Under the pieces are notes generated by a model that had not been told where the DNA came from, ran no database searches, and worked only from the letters and a program-made list of their open reading frames with translations. Shown here piece by piece: positions 18,330 to 27,801 of a stretch of DNA of 64,000 bases (position 1 is the first letter of the stretch; each line of letters begins with the position of its first letter). The DNA is taken from assembly GCA_963836405.1 (NCBI GenBank), contig CAWIJL010000003.1, positions 310,001 to 374,000 of the forward strand, given 5' to 3'. The translations under genes were made by a program, and so were the position numbers. This DNA comes from CAWIJJ01 sp963836405 (GTDB lineage: Bacteria; Acidobacteriota; Terriglobia; Bryobacterales; Bryobacteraceae).

Positions 18330-18800
18330 TCAAAATTCCGTACTCGATGAAATCCACGGCTTCGCCGCCCCGAACCGTGTGGGCGCGGCGCCGTCCTTCT
18401 TCTCGTGCCGCCGATGGCGACGAGCCAGCGAGCGAATCGCGTGATTGTCCTGGAACGCCTCGCTCTCGATCTTCTGGATGCCGGCGTCGAACGCTTGCGC
18501 GAACACCTGGTACACCGTCGTGTGGGTGATCTCGCGGCCCCAGAACGAGCGGCGAAACACCATATGGGAATGCGCCAAAACCGGCGAAAGGCGCTGCAAC
18601 CAGATCAGGCCGCCGAGTTCCCCGTCGCGATACACGGCGAACGACTCCTCGGGCACCACGCGGGCGAGCATCGCCGCGACAAACTCGTCGATGGTCTGCG
18701 GGCCGAAGTCATCGGCCACGCGATCACGAAACCCCTGGATCCACTGCCAAACCAACGGCCAGGCGTGCGGCGGAAACGGAGAACTGACGGTCACTTCCAC
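18330..18800 (-). CDS. GNAT-type acetyltransferase (one frameshift)
   Basis: A 156-aa ORF starting GTG 18800 after the recurring CGAT...CGGGCGTG element. It shows the phage GNAT pattern: ESFAVYRDGELGGLIWLQRL (beta-strands 2-3), AHSHMVFRRSFWGREITHTT (beta 4 and loop), then a helix and EAFQDNHAIRSLARR (acetyl-CoA-site Asn region). Around 18415 the frame slips; the sense continuation is SAAREEGRRRAHTVRGGEAV then DFIEYGILKGEL, a normal GNAT C-terminus, so the annotated end is uncertain. Such genes are common among phage structural genes and may acylate host or virion proteins. Substrate unknown. Confidence 0.65.
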   Translation of the reverse strand: MEVTVSSPFPPHAWPLVWQWIQGFRDRVADDFGPQTIDEFVAAMLARVVPEESFAVYRDGELGGLIWLQRLSPVLAHSHMVFRRSFWGREITHTTVYQVFAQAFDAGIQKIESEAFQDNHAIRSLARRHRRHEKKDGAAPTRFGAAKPWISSSTEF

Positions 18801-18831
18801 GCCCGCCTATCGACCGAAGCGGGCGCGGATA

Positions 18832-19150
18832 TCAGCTCAGGGTGGCGTCAACCGCCGCGGCCTTCGCCGCGTCGAGTTCGGTCTGTGCCTGTGCCATCTT
18901 TTGCACCGCCGCGGTGATCGCGGCCGTGCTCGCGTTGCTCGCGGCCGGGTTCAGCAGATGCACGCGCAACTCGCCGACGATCATGTCCCAGACGCTCGCG
19001 TAAATCGGCACCGAAGGCACGTTGACGGTGGGAATCGTGCGGCGCGCCAGGCGCAGTTGTTCCAGGGCATCCATCGCCGCGGCCGGGATGGTCTTGGTAT
19101 CGGCTACCTGCCCGGAGTCGATCAGTTGGAGGCGTACGTGTTTGCGGCAT
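18832..19150 (-). CDS. Small phage structural-region protein (one frameshift)
   Basis: ATG 19150 follows GATCGAGGAGTAAACC, a strong ribosome site, but that frame turns Arg/Pro-rich at once. The sense frame is regained after one base near 19143: HVRLQLIDSGQVADTKTIPA, then the 80-aa ORF MDALEQLRLARRTIPTVNVP ending DAAKAAAVDATLS. The product is about 105 aa, helical at both ends. It is unknown, in the tail-fibre neighbourhood. Confidence 0.55.
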
Positions 19151-19153
19151 GGT

Positions 19154-19444
19154 TTACTCCTCGATCATCGTGGGCGCGCCGGGTGGCAGAGGGCCGGGGC
19201 CGTGCGTCTTCACCTCGACGTGCCACTGATTTGTAGCGCGGTCCACTTGCAGGGATACCGCATCGTGCGCGAGGCCGTTCATGTCGATCTGCGCGCCCAG
19301 GAGCAGGGCACTCATGAGGCGGTGGTAGTTCCGTTGCAGATCGCCCAGGCGCGCGCTGAGCTGGTTGATCTCCTCGCTGCTCTCGCCGAGGGCCTGGCCG
19401 AGGTGAGGGTCGATCATGATTCGTTTGGTGATTTGATGGTCCAT
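19154..19444 (-). CDS. Small phage protein after the tail spike
   Basis: A 96-aa protein (87 aa if the MIDPHLG start at 19417 is used). It has a central coiled coil (ESSEEINQLSARLGDLQRNY) and a beta-rich end (VSLQVDRATNQWHVEVKTHG). It begins 4 bases after the spike stop and has no clear ribosome site, suggesting translational coupling. Fibre-associated or chaperone roles are possible by position; no family recognised. Confidence 0.5.
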   Translation of the reverse strand: MDHQITKRIMIDPHLGQALGESSEEINQLSARLGDLQRNYHRLMSALLLGAQIDMNGLAHDAVSLQVDRATNQWHVEVKTHGPGPLPPGAPTMIEE

Positions 19445-19448
19445 AAAT

Positions 19449-22400
19449 TTATCGCAGCGAGCCGCGAGCCTCTGTGATGAGGCCGCCGTCCACGTAGACG
19501 TACACCCAGGCCCCAGTCGTCGTGGCCTCGTAGCCGCCGGTGCCGTACAGATTGGGGTTGTAGGTCCAAACAAAAGCGGGGGACGGAATGCCGATCATTC
19601 CCGTGAATCCGAGATACCAATTCCAGACGTTTCCCGCGTTGGCTTTGCTGTTGACCTTGAAGCCGCGCGACGCCCCGATGTACCCGCTGCTGCCGTCGAT
19701 GGTGCAGGGATTTGCGCCCGCGGCGTCGTTCACCGTGATGATGCCGTAAAAGCTGCCGTTGTTCCCGCCTGCGGGGTCGCTGTTGTAGCTGGTCACCGAC
19801 GCGACGGTATAGCCGAGGGGATTCTGCACCACCAGGCCGCGATTGATGAGCAGGGCGCGGTGGGCGGTGGCATCGGTTCGGTACACCGTGAAGCCGGTGA
19901 AGCTGATTGTCGGCAGCGACGGAATGATCCAAGCGCTGTTGATGGCCGCGATGTAGTTCGCGCCGCCCGATTCGGTGCGTTGCAGGTTGAACGTGGCATC
20001 GTTGATGAAGGCGTTCCCGCTCGAATCCACGCAGAATTTCCAAAGTGTCGGGTTGGCGCCGCCCACAAAGAGGATCTTGCGCCAGGAGCCGTAATAACTG
20101 CCGGGGACGCCGGTGCCCAGCGTTTCGCCGTCGTACCCGATCAGGACACTGCCATCTGAGTTGAAAATCTTGAGCTGCGAAATCTGCCCAGCGCCGCCGC
20201 CTACCTGGAGCCGTCCGACTTTGATGAGGTCGGCTTCGAGGCCCGAGATTTTCATCTTTGAGATACCTGGATCCCACGCGAACTGGCTCGTGTAAAAATC
20301 TCCCGCGTCGAGCCCGGTCGCGCCGGCCGCGAGTTCAAACTTCTTACTGGTTGCGTTCCAGACGATATCCGTCGAAGAAAACGTGTTGTTGGGGTCCAGT
20401 TGCGTCGGCGCGACGACATTATCCACGCGCGCGCAATCGAGGCCGAATTGTCCCGCGGTGAGCCCGTTCACCTGGAACGCGACGCGCATCTGGTTGTATC
20501 CGGCCGGGCATGTCGCGATGTGCATTTGCTTAGCCAGGTGCCCGCGCATTGCGAGGCCAGCACCGTGAGGAACTGTGGGCTCTGCGTGCCGCCGTTGTAG
20601 GTGCCCCACACGTCGTCTTTGCTGAACCAGATCATGCAGTAGATCCACGCTCCAGCAGAAGCGCCGTCGCTCCGGATCGACGCCGAGAGCATGTAGGAGT
20701 TGCCGGGGGTGGCCGACATGGGGGGCGTCGAAAACAGGTAGGGGCCGGGAGTGCCGCCGCCTGCCAGCTTGCACCAGTATTTCCCGCTCACCGCCACGCC
20801 GTTGTTGAGCGTGTCCACCAGGGCCGTGCCGGTGCCCGAATTGGTCCAGTCCGGAGGCGTGCCGTCCGCGTTTGGTGTCGCCTCGAAATTTCCGTTGAGC
20901 AAGGCGTTGCCGGGCTCGGTGGGCTTCACCCGCGTTTGCCCGTTCGCGTCCTCCAGGCCCGATCCGAGGTTCGCCTTCAGCTTGCCCGTTAACGGGTCGA
21001 GGGTCATGCCGGCGCCAAGCATCGACGCGTCCCACGCCACGCCCGAAGCAATGGCATTCGCCATCGACGGAATCAGGTAGGCGTACAGCCAGCCGGGATC
21101 CATCACGATCTCGGTCGATGGAGAGGTCTGCCCCAGAAACGAGGCTTGCACCCGCACAATTTCCTCGCCCGCCTGCTGCGCGCGCGAGATAACGGCGGCG
21201 GAGATCCGGTAATCCGGGTATGGATGCGTCGAGGGACGCACCGGCCAAGGCCAGGTGAGCTTGACGGTGACCGTATCGCCTATGCGCGTGGTGATCGAGG
21301 CCGCGCCGTAGACTGTGCCGGAGGCCTGCACATCGGTGAACGCCTGCTCGGTGTCGTTAGGGTCCGGGGTCCAGACGCCCGCATTGTATTTTCCACGCTG
21401 GCGAAAGAAGCGGATGGCTTTACTTCGGCAAGCGCGAAAGCCGCTTGCAGCGACAACGTGCCAAACCGTACGCCATATTGCCCGACGCCGACGACAAAAT
21501 ATTCCAGGTGTTTCGGCGTGCCGGGCAGGGCCGTAAAATTGGCGCCACTGATGAGAAAGCCGCCCGTGGTTGGCACAGGCGGGGGTGTCACGGTGAGCGT
21601 GTTGCTCACCCGCGCGAACGCCGGCACCGCGGCCGTCGAGGGATAGGCGCCCGGAGCCGCGTAGAGGATCCACTGCTCGTTCGCGGTGATCGGGACATAG
21701 TAGCCCTCGTTCAGCACCGCGCCCGAGGGAATCGGGAGCGTGACTGCGGCCGGCGAGCTGGCGAGAGTCGTCCATCGCTGCCAGGTCTTCGTGACGCCGT
21801 TGTCGCGCGAGAGCCAGAACGTCGCCGTCAGGTTCGCGCGCGTCGTGGTGGCGGTCACCGCAAGGGTCATTACTATGCCGCGATTGTCGCCGTCGAGCGA
21901 AATCGGATTGGCGGCAATCGCCAGCGTCGCCACGCCGGCAGCCGGGACCGTGAACAGGGCCGAATCGTACGACGGCACGGTGATCGCGCCGAGGTCGTTC
22001 TCCGCGCCCACACGCAGCTTGTAGCGATGCTGCGCGGCCGGATCGTGCGCGTAGTCCTCGCTGGTGTAATCGACGCTGGAGGCGCCAGGCGGAACCGGGA
22101 TCTCCACTTTGAGCGGAATAATTGCGGCGGTGTCCTGATCGACCAGCGAGAGGTGCAGGATTTTCGTGTGCCCGATATTCGGGTCCGTGGCCGGAATGGT
22201 GAGGGCGCCCTTGACGCGCCACGCCGGCAGGTTATTGAGGTCGAAGTACTCGACGACGGTAGTCGCGGCGGTGACGTTGGGGGCATCGGGAACCGGCACA
22301 GTGGTGTCGGTAGGCTCGTCGATCGGCCCCGTCTCGCCGGCCGTATTCGTCGCACCACCAGCTCCGGAGATCCGCTGCAACGCATCGTTGAGCGCAGGGA

Positions 22401-22452
22401 TAAACTGCGGGTCGTTCGGATCGAGGTTGGTGGGCAGATTGATAAAGCTCAT
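19449..22452 (-). CDS. Tail fibre/spike protein (two frameshifts)
   Basis: Three overlapping ORFs are one gene of about 1,000 aa. Start MSFINLPTNLDPNDPQFIPA at 22452 overlaps the repeat protein's stop. Frame changes lie near 21420 (AAGTAAAGCC; continuation IRFFRQRGKYNAGVW) and 20527 (AGCAAATGC; continuation MHIATCPAGYNQMRVAFQVN). The N-terminus is a virion-binding segment with immunoglobulin-like repeats (VPVPDAPNVTAATTVVEYFD). The middle resembles the central straight fibre (SASIRSDGASAGAWIYCMIW, NTFSSTDIVWNATSKKFELA). The C-terminus is a beta-rich tip ending in a Trp/Tyr-rich stretch. Likely the host-recognition protein. Confidence 0.7.
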
Positions 22453-23207
22453 GCGTCTACCGGGAGGTTGCCCCACGTCTGCGTTTCGCTCGGCGGCGGG
22501 ATCGGGATCGGCGCCGTGCGCCACTCGTCGCCGGTCGGCGGAACCGGAAGCGGGACCATCGCCCATTCATCACCAGTCGGCGGAACCGGAAGCGGGACCA
22601 TCGCCCAGTCGTCACGGGTCGGCGGCACCGCAAGCGGCGCGCTGGCCCACTCGTCGGAGGTTCCCGGCACCGGAAGCTGAACCATCGCCCACTCGTCGCC
22701 GGTCGGTGGAACCGGAAGCGGGACCATCGCCCATTCATCACCAGTCGGCGGAATCGGCAGCGGCGTGCTTGCCCACTCGTCGCCGGTCGGTGGAATCGGA
22801 AGCTGCACCATCGCCCACTCGTCGCCGGTCGGTGGAATCGGGAGCTGCACCATCGCCCACTCGTCGCCAGTCGGCGGAATCGGAAGCTGCACCGCGAGCC
22901 AGTCTTCCGGCGTCGGTTTGACGGGTCCGGCCGCCCAGAACCAGGAGGTTTCGGCCGCTTCGCCCGCGAGCTTGCCCCATAGCTCCATCGCATAGAAGCG
23001 CATCACGCCCTCGGGGACGATGCGCACCTTGGCGTAGCGGCCCTTGGCGTTCCCCGGCAGCCGCACCTTGACGGGCTGCCGCCCGGCCGTCGCGGCGAGC
23101 GTTACGGTGTGGCTGAACAGCTCGCTTGAAAAGGTGAAGGCCGCGGGCGCCGCGAGGTCGATGTCGAGCACCAGGAGGCGGTAGAGTTTGATTCTCTCCG
23201 CGCCCAC
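22449..23207 (-). CDS. Tandem-repeat virion protein
   Basis: A 252-aa protein starting GTG 23207. Residues 1-85 are a beta domain related to the proteins encoded at 23210-23547 and at the C-terminus of 23572-25713. Residues 108-233 are nine 14-residue repeats with consensus LPxPPTGDEWAMVx, flanked by decayed copies. The repeats alternate Pro-Pro turns with an acidic-Trp core and would form a regular extended rod. The gene lies directly upstream of the tail fibre with an ATGA overlap, so a spacer or adaptor in the tail fibre is plausible; the repeat number may vary between strains. Confidence 0.7.
   Translation of the reverse strand: MGAERIKLYRLLVLDIDLAAPAAFTFSSELFSHTVTLAATAGRQPVKVRLPGNAKGRYAKVRIVPEGVMRFYAMELWGKLAGEAAETSWFWAAGPVKPTPEDWLAVQLPIPPTGDEWAMVQLPIPPTGDEWAMVQLPIPPTGDEWASTPLPIPPTGDEWAMVPLPVPPTGDEWAMVQLPVPGTSDEWASAPLAVPPTRDDWAMVPLPVPPTGDEWAMVPLPVPPTGDEWRTAPIPIPPPSETQTWGNLPVDA
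22509..22886. repeat. Nine 42-bp coding tandem repeats
   Basis: Nine consecutive 42-base units (378 bases) encode the LPxPPTGDEWAMVx repeats. DNA similarity between units is high (for example the shared CGGAACCGGAAGCGGGACCA and CATCGCCCA blocks), with a few diverged units near the centre (PGTSDEWASA, AVPPTRDDWA). This is an in-frame minisatellite, not a CRISPR array: there are no unique spacers. Confidence 0.9.
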
Positions 23208-23209
23208 GG

Positions 23210-23547
23210 CTAAACCCCGAATCCCTGCTCTTGCGTCTCCCAGATTTCGCCCAGGCTGCCATCGAGATACACGCCGATGGCACGCAGGCGCAGGGTCGCG
23301 GCATAGAGCCGCATGACGCAGTTATTGGCCGGCGTCCACGTACCTTGATGAGTTGGCCTTCGATCCCGTCGAGCGGAATCGGTAGCGCCTTCCGGCCGGT
23401 GGTGATCGCGAGCACAGCCGTTTTGCGCGGTACAGCGGTCATAACGCCGCCCGGCATGTCGGTGAAGATGTCGCACGTGCAAGTGCCGCCAGTGGCTTCG
23501 TAATCGACGACCAGGTCTTTGAATTGTTTAACGCGTTCGAGGGGCAT
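23210..23547 (-). CDS. Stand-alone copy of a tail-protein C-terminal domain (one frameshift)
   Basis: Start ATG 23547 (MPLERVKQFKDLVVDYEATG). The frame changes near 23340 (AAGGTACGTGG); the sense continuation is TWTPANNCVMRLYAATLRLR then AIGVYLDGSLGEIWETQEQG, about 112 aa in all. It aligns by eye along its length with the last 95 residues of the 713-aa protein upstream: D-x-D...F-TD(L/M)PGG-(A/V)MT...A-x-TxGR(R/K)xLxxPL...IG(I/V)(F/Y)LDG. Probably a duplicated virion module. Confidence 0.65.
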
Positions 23548-23571
23548 TCCGCCCCGTTGATCGCCTCGCCG

Positions 23572-25713
23572 TCAGCTCAACTCCAGCGTGGAATGCGTCT
23601 CGGCGTTCGCCCCGTCTAGGAAAATTCCGATGGTGCCGAAGCGAATCGCCGCTTTGGCCAGGCGGAACGTGCCGCTAGTGGTCAGGAGCAGGCGCACGAG
23701 CCGGCCCTCGGGCAGATTGGCGAGCGGCACAAGGAGCGTGCGGCGCCCGTTGGTCGCGGCCAGGGTGCCACTCATGCGAGTGGTCATGGCGCCTCCGGGT
23801 AGATCCGTCTGGAACACCCAATCGACGGCCGCGGTCGAGTCGATATCGAGTTCGACCAGGTCGCACCGCTTCACGTCATGGGTGCCGAGGTTGGTTTCGT
23901 CCGAATCGAACATCTGCGCGTCGCGCGGTTCGAGGTAGTAGTGCAGCTCAATCGAATAGATCGTGACGGCCGCGGCCACAGTCCCCTGAATGCCGATGGC
24001 GCAGCTCCGCGCCATCTGCCCGGCCGTGCCGATCTTGAACACGTCGCGCCGGCGCCCGCTCACGGGCGGAACGGCTTCGGCGACGACGGCGCTGCCCACG
24101 TCGAGGACCTGGACGGAATCGTTGAAGTACGCGCGCACCAGCAGTGAGGCAGTCGCGCCCGTGGAGACGGAGTACTCCACGACGACATCGCTGTAGGTCT
24201 TTTGCCGGTCGCGGTGCTGTTGGTCGCGATACGCGCTCTTGTAGACGAGCGCGATGGGGGTGGTCTGCACGGGCTGTTCGAGCGAATACACGTTGCCGTT
24301 GGCCGCGCCGAAGAAGCTGTACCCCTGCCCCTCGTACTGCAACGCGGTGAAGCCGCGATCATCCGAGGCCCATCGTTTGGTGGCGATATCGTACACGAGG
24401 GTGCAGCTCGGCACGGTGTCGCCGGATTGCGCATAGGAGAAGTAGACGCGCCCGTTGATGACGCGCAGGACGTTCTTTTTCCGCACCGCGAGGCTCAGTT
24501 CCATCGGCCGGTTCGGGACCGCGCCCTCGGGCAGCGGATCGCCGCGGAACAGCGGATCGAGCTTGGGCGAGATCCGGACGGCCGTGTAGCCGTTGTAGGC
24601 ATAGATGCCCTCGGCCGCTTGAAAGTAGTCGATCTCGCCCGAACTGTCGATGGCGTTCTCGCCGATCAGGCCAACCTCGGGGTTCGCCAGCTCCATCGTC
24701 GAGTTGTCATCGTCCGGATCGCCGGTCATGCGCCAGATGGTTTTTGCCTTGTAGATGCGGGCGTGCCGCGAGTGCAGCATCACCGTCACGATTTCTTCGC
24801 CCTGCTCGCCTACCGGCGTGTGGTTGCCCTCCGAGAGCGCGGAGCCAGGCCAGGCGTAGGGCTTCGCCTGCTTGGACCAGTACAACCAGTTCGAGTGAGC
24901 GGTGCTGTTCCAGGCGAGCAGTCGGTCGAAATAGGGGCCGGCCAGTCCGCGCGCCAGCGGGGGCGCGTCGTTATCCGTCTGCATCACCAGGCCGAGTTTC
25001 ACTAAACCCTCGTCGTCGTAACCGTCCGAGGGTTCGCCGGAATCGAGAAAGGTCGTCTGCGCGAGAGGCAGCGGATCGGCGTTGACCCGGTACACGTCGG
25101 GCAGCTCGCCGCCGCCGCGATAGACGTTCCAGGTCACGATAGAGCCGTCTGCGAACGCCGGCCGCGTTACCTGCACGTTCTGGTTTGGGTTGTTGGGCGT
25201 GATCGTGGCGGCAGGCGAAGGGTTGGTTTCCTCCCCGATGGCATCCACGCCCGTGACGAAATACGTCAGTTCGCTGTCGATGGCGAGCTGCCCGCCCGCC
25301 ACGCCGAGGAGGGCCGGCGCCGCGATAGGTGCAACCGGCGCCCAAGGGCCGTAAGCGGTGCCGTTGTCCCGGCCGCACGAGTTCCGGTTCATGACCCACG
25401 TGTAGCCGTACATGTTGGCGAGGCCCACCGGCGCGCCGTCGAGCGAGCCGGTCAGGGCCGCGCCATCGCGGTAGAGCGACCCGCCCGAACCCACGTAGCG
25501 CACCGTGGCAGCGCCGAGGCGGGTGTGCAGGGTGTGGACGTACCCGCCGAGGGCGCGGTAAAGCGCCTGATCGTGGCGGGACCGCAGCGAGCCCACCGTG
25601 TCGCACCGGAAATTCGAGAGTGCGATCGCGTCTTCGTCCGGGACGTTCGCCGAGAGCGGCAGCAGGTTCAATCCGCCCGTGAGGACCGTGTCGGTTTGGC
25701 GTTCGTAAGCCAC
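23572..25713 (-). CDS. Large virion protein, P22 gp10-like tail-hub candidate
   Basis: A 713-aa protein. The opening (TVLTGGLNLLPLSANVPDED, then AIALSNFRCDTVGSLRSRHD) has the pattern of phage proteins that start a tail hub or needle-stabilising protein. The centre is beta-propeller-like, with repeated Trp/Gly blades (WNVYRGGGELPDVYR, NWLYWSKQAKPYAWPGSALS, RWASDDRGFTALQYEGQGYS). The C-terminal 95 residues form the domain that is repeated in the next two genes. It follows three adaptor-like genes, an order similar to gp4-gp10 in P22-type phages. Function assigned from position and fold impression only. Confidence 0.65.
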   Translation of the reverse strand: MAYERQTDTVLTGGLNLLPLSANVPDEDAIALSNFRCDTVGSLRSRHDQALYRALGGYVHTLHTRLGAATVRYVGSGGSLYRDGAALTGSLDGAPVGLANMYGYTWVMNRNSCGRDNGTAYGPWAPVAPIAAPALLGVAGGQLAIDSELTYFVTGVDAIGEETNPSPAATITPNNPNQNVQVTRPAFADGSIVTWNVYRGGGELPDVYRVNADPLPLAQTTFLDSGEPSDGYDDEGLVKLGLVMQTDNDAPPLARGLAGPYFDRLLAWNSTAHSNWLYWSKQAKPYAWPGSALSEGNHTPVGEQGEEIVTVMLHSRHARIYKAKTIWRMTGDPDDDNSTMELANPEVGLIGENAIDSSGEIDYFQAAEGIYAYNGYTAVRISPKLDPLFRGDPLPEGAVPNRPMELSLAVRKKNVLRVINGRVYFSYAQSGDTVPSCTLVYDIATKRWASDDRGFTALQYEGQGYSFFGAANGNVYSLEQPVQTTPIALVYKSAYRDQQHRDRQKTYSDVVVEYSVSTGATASLLVRAYFNDSVQVLDVGSAVVAEAVPPVSGRRRDVFKIGTAGQMARSCAIGIQGTVAAAVTIYSIELHYYLEPRDAQMFDSDETNLGTHDVKRCDLVELDIDSTAAVDWVFQTDLPGGAMTTRMSGTLAATNGRRTLLVPLANLPEGRLVRLLLTTSGTFRLAKAAIRFGTIGIFLDGANAETHSTLELS

Positions 25714-26304
25714 TTAGAAAACCTCCCCGTAATAGGCGCGAAACGCCTGCTCGTACAGCGAGGCCTGCGCCTCGGCCGCGGCGGCGATCTCGGGCAGGGC
25801 GCCGTCGCCCTCTTTGCGCCGCGCTTCCGCCAGCACGCGCAGCGCGAGGCAGTCGGCGACGACGGCCGGCGCCTCGATGGCGCTGCCATCCGGGGCGGTG
25901 TGTTCGATCAGTTCGAGCACCGCGAGGTCCTGCGGCTGCGGGTGAAGCATGATCGTTTCGAGGCCCTGCGCGTCCGGTATCCAGCGTTCCGGCGCGCCCG
26001 TGTCCGTCTGCCAGCTATCGGAGAGCGCGACCAGCTCGGCGTGCGTCGAGGGCGCCAGCATCACGCCCGCAACCGAGACGTGGATCACCGAGAGGTGACC
26101 CGAGGGCAGGATGTAGGTCGAAACGCCCGGAGCGGTGAACGAGGTGGAACGCTCCACCCAGATACCCGCCGTGCGGGCGAGGCGCTTGGCGCACTCATCC
26201 AGCCATTCGGTGAGGTCGGCTTCGGTCCAGAAAACCAGGTCCGCGAAGCTGCTCGCGTTCAGTGTCGGCAGTAAGCCGGTCAGGAGGGCGGTAGGGTCGA
26301 TCAT
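25714..26304 (-). CDS. Tail-adaptor-like phage protein
   Basis: A 196-aa protein starting MIDPTALLTGLLPTLNASSF, fixed by an ATGA overlap with the previous stop. N-terminal helices (VFWTEADLTEWLDECAKRLA) lead into a beta part (GVSTYILPSGHLSVIHVSVA) and a long C-terminal helix (LALRVLAEARRKEGDGALPE). This helix-beta-helix layout, and its twin in the two genes before it, resembles head-tail adaptor proteins that bind the portal in short-tailed phages. Confidence 0.6.
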   Translation of the reverse strand: MIDPTALLTGLLPTLNASSFADLVFWTEADLTEWLDECAKRLARTAGIWVERSTSFTAPGVSTYILPSGHLSVIHVSVAGVMLAPSTHAELVALSDSWQTDTGAPERWIPDAQGLETIMLHPQPQDLAVLELIEHTAPDGSAIEAPAVVADCLALRVLAEARRKEGDGALPEIAAAAEAQASLYEQAFRAYYGEVF

Positions 26305-26966
26305 TTCGGAGCCTTCAGGAGCGCAGCGATCTCGGCCGGCTTGAGTTCGAGCGGCAGCCGGTCGTACCCCTCGGCGCGGGCGCGGTTGCGCGTGTAGCCG
26401 GCGACTTGGCGCACGGCGTCGAGGAAGCGGCCGAAGTAGGGAAGCATCTTGCCGAATTCCTGCCCGCCCTGCTTCATGCGCACGCGCATCACAACGAAAT
26501 CGACCAACACCGAATGGCAGGCTGTCGGGATTTCGGGCACGTCCAAATCGGCAGCCAGGGCGAGAGGTAAGCGTGCACGCGTGAAATTGCACGCTCCTTG
26601 CGTACCTCGGATGGCCAGGAGGTTGCAGCCGAGGGCCGCGTAGTGACTCGGCGCGTCGGCGCACGTGCGCCATGCCGAATCGAGGGCGTCGAGTTCGAGG
26701 ATGGTCGCCGGCGCCACGCGCCCGCCAGCGGTAGCCACGCGCAGGGTGAGCAGGTAATCGCTCCACGTCGCCCGCGGGCGGTAGAAGGCGGTTCCAGGTT
26801 CGAGCGCAAGCGGCGAGGTGGCTTCGAGGCAGAGAGTCAGGAAGGCAAATAGACGTTGGCCCTCGTTGAGCGCGGCGAGCAGCTCCGGGCGTGTGAAGTA
26901 CGCGGGCGCGGCCGGGTCCTGGTCGAGGCGCTTGAAGCCGCGGGCGAGCATCTCGCCGGTGTTCAT
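26301..26966 (-). CDS. Tail-adaptor-like phage protein
   Basis: A 221-aa protein starting MNTGEMLARGFKRLDQDPAA by an ATGA overlap. It shares layout with its neighbours: LLAALNEGQRLFAFLTLCLE, then LELDALDSAWRTC and MRVRMKQGGQEFGKMLPYFG, ending in a helix with LELKPAEIAALLKAPK. The paired helix-beta-helix genes here probably arose by duplication and together build the connector ring between portal and tail. No catalytic residues. Confidence 0.6.
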   Translation of the reverse strand: MNTGEMLARGFKRLDQDPAAPAYFTRPELLAALNEGQRLFAFLTLCLEATSPLALEPGTAFYRPRATWSDYLLTLRVATAGGRVAPATILELDALDSAWRTCADAPSHYAALGCNLLAIRGTQGACNFTRARLPLALAADLDVPEIPTACHSVLVDFVVMRVRMKQGGQEFGKMLPYFGRFLDAVRQVAGYTRNRARAEGYDRLPLELKPAEIAALLKAPK

Positions 26967-27796
26967 GGCCGCCGCCCGATCCAGCGGGCGAGTCTCAGCG
27001 GCCGGTTCGGGCGGTTGGCCGAGTCGGTGCGGATCATGTCGGCGAGATACTTCTCGTACTTCAGCTCTTGGCGGTCGGCGCGGTCGAAGTCGCGCAGCTT
27101 CTCGCAGGCGTCGGCGAGCGCGCCCGCCACCAGGCAGGACGGCCGCATCCACGGGAGCAGGGCGGTGGAGGTGCCGGCGAGAGTCGGAGCCTCGACGGTG
27201 CAGACGGCGGTGAGGGTGTACTCCGTGTCCGGAGCCGGCCAAACGCGGAGCTGCATCTGCGGCGGATCGCTGCCGTCGTCCATGTAGGGCGCGTAGAGCA
27301 GCGGGGCGCCCGTCACGGCGTCGCCGGTGGTGGCGTCGAGCTGCGCGCCGGTGCGCGGGTCGAGGGCGCCATAAGGCCCCAAGACGCGTTTCACGATGCG
27401 TACCGTCGCCGGCAGCGGGTAAACCGTCTGAAAGATGGTGTAGGAGGCGGCGCCCTCGGTTTCGCCTTCATAGGGCCGGTCGAGGGCGCCGGCGCCTGGA
27501 GCTGTCTGCCGGAATTCGTAGAATTCGGCGCGGTTCGAGACGCGGATCGCGCGCCCGGTCATGTCGGCGCTAAAGGTGCCTCCGGTTACCGTGACGGTGG
27601 CGGAACCCGCCGTGACGGCCAGCGTTCCCACGTCGTACGGGGCAGGGGTGCGGACAATGAATGTCGATTCCTGCCGCAGCCATTGGAGCCGGTCGAGGAT
27701 CGAGGTATAGCGGTCGAGGAGATAGCCGTCGATCAGGGCGAGGCTTACCGAGGGGCATTCAGCGGCGACGCGAGAGCGGATCTGTCCGTAGGTCAC
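26963..27796 (-). CDS. Tail-adaptor/head-completion protein
   Basis: A 277-aa protein starting GTG 27796 (VTYGQIRSRVAAECPSVSLA), just after the recurring GATTGACGGGCGTG element; the ORF upstream is an Arg-rich shadow. It shows the common phage adaptor pattern: LIDGYLLDRYTSILDRLQWL helices, then VGTLAVTAGSATVTVTGGTF, ALDRPYEGETEGAASYTIFQ and YPLPATVRIVKRVL, ending in a helix. Many short-tailed phage genomes carry this type next to the hub gene. Confidence 0.65.
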   Translation of the reverse strand: MTYGQIRSRVAAECPSVSLALIDGYLLDRYTSILDRLQWLRQESTFIVRTPAPYDVGTLAVTAGSATVTVTGGTFSADMTGRAIRVSNRAEFYEFRQTAPGAGALDRPYEGETEGAASYTIFQTVYPLPATVRIVKRVLGPYGALDPRTGAQLDATTGDAVTGAPLLYAPYMDDGSDPPQMQLRVWPAPDTEYTLTAVCTVEAPTLAGTSTALLPWMRPSCLVAGALADACEKLRDFDRADRQELKYEKYLADMIRTDSANRPNRPLRLARWIGRRP

Positions 27797-27801
27797 GCCC
27801 G

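Noticed and set aside
22509..22886. CRISPR-like repeat array
   Set aside because: Repeats are in frame, contiguous and without spacers; they encode a protein repeat.
26304..27242. Long N-terminal extensions of tail genes
   Set aside because: Upstream in-frame residues are Arg/Pro-rich and overlap real neighbouring genes; ATGA overlaps fix the shorter starts.
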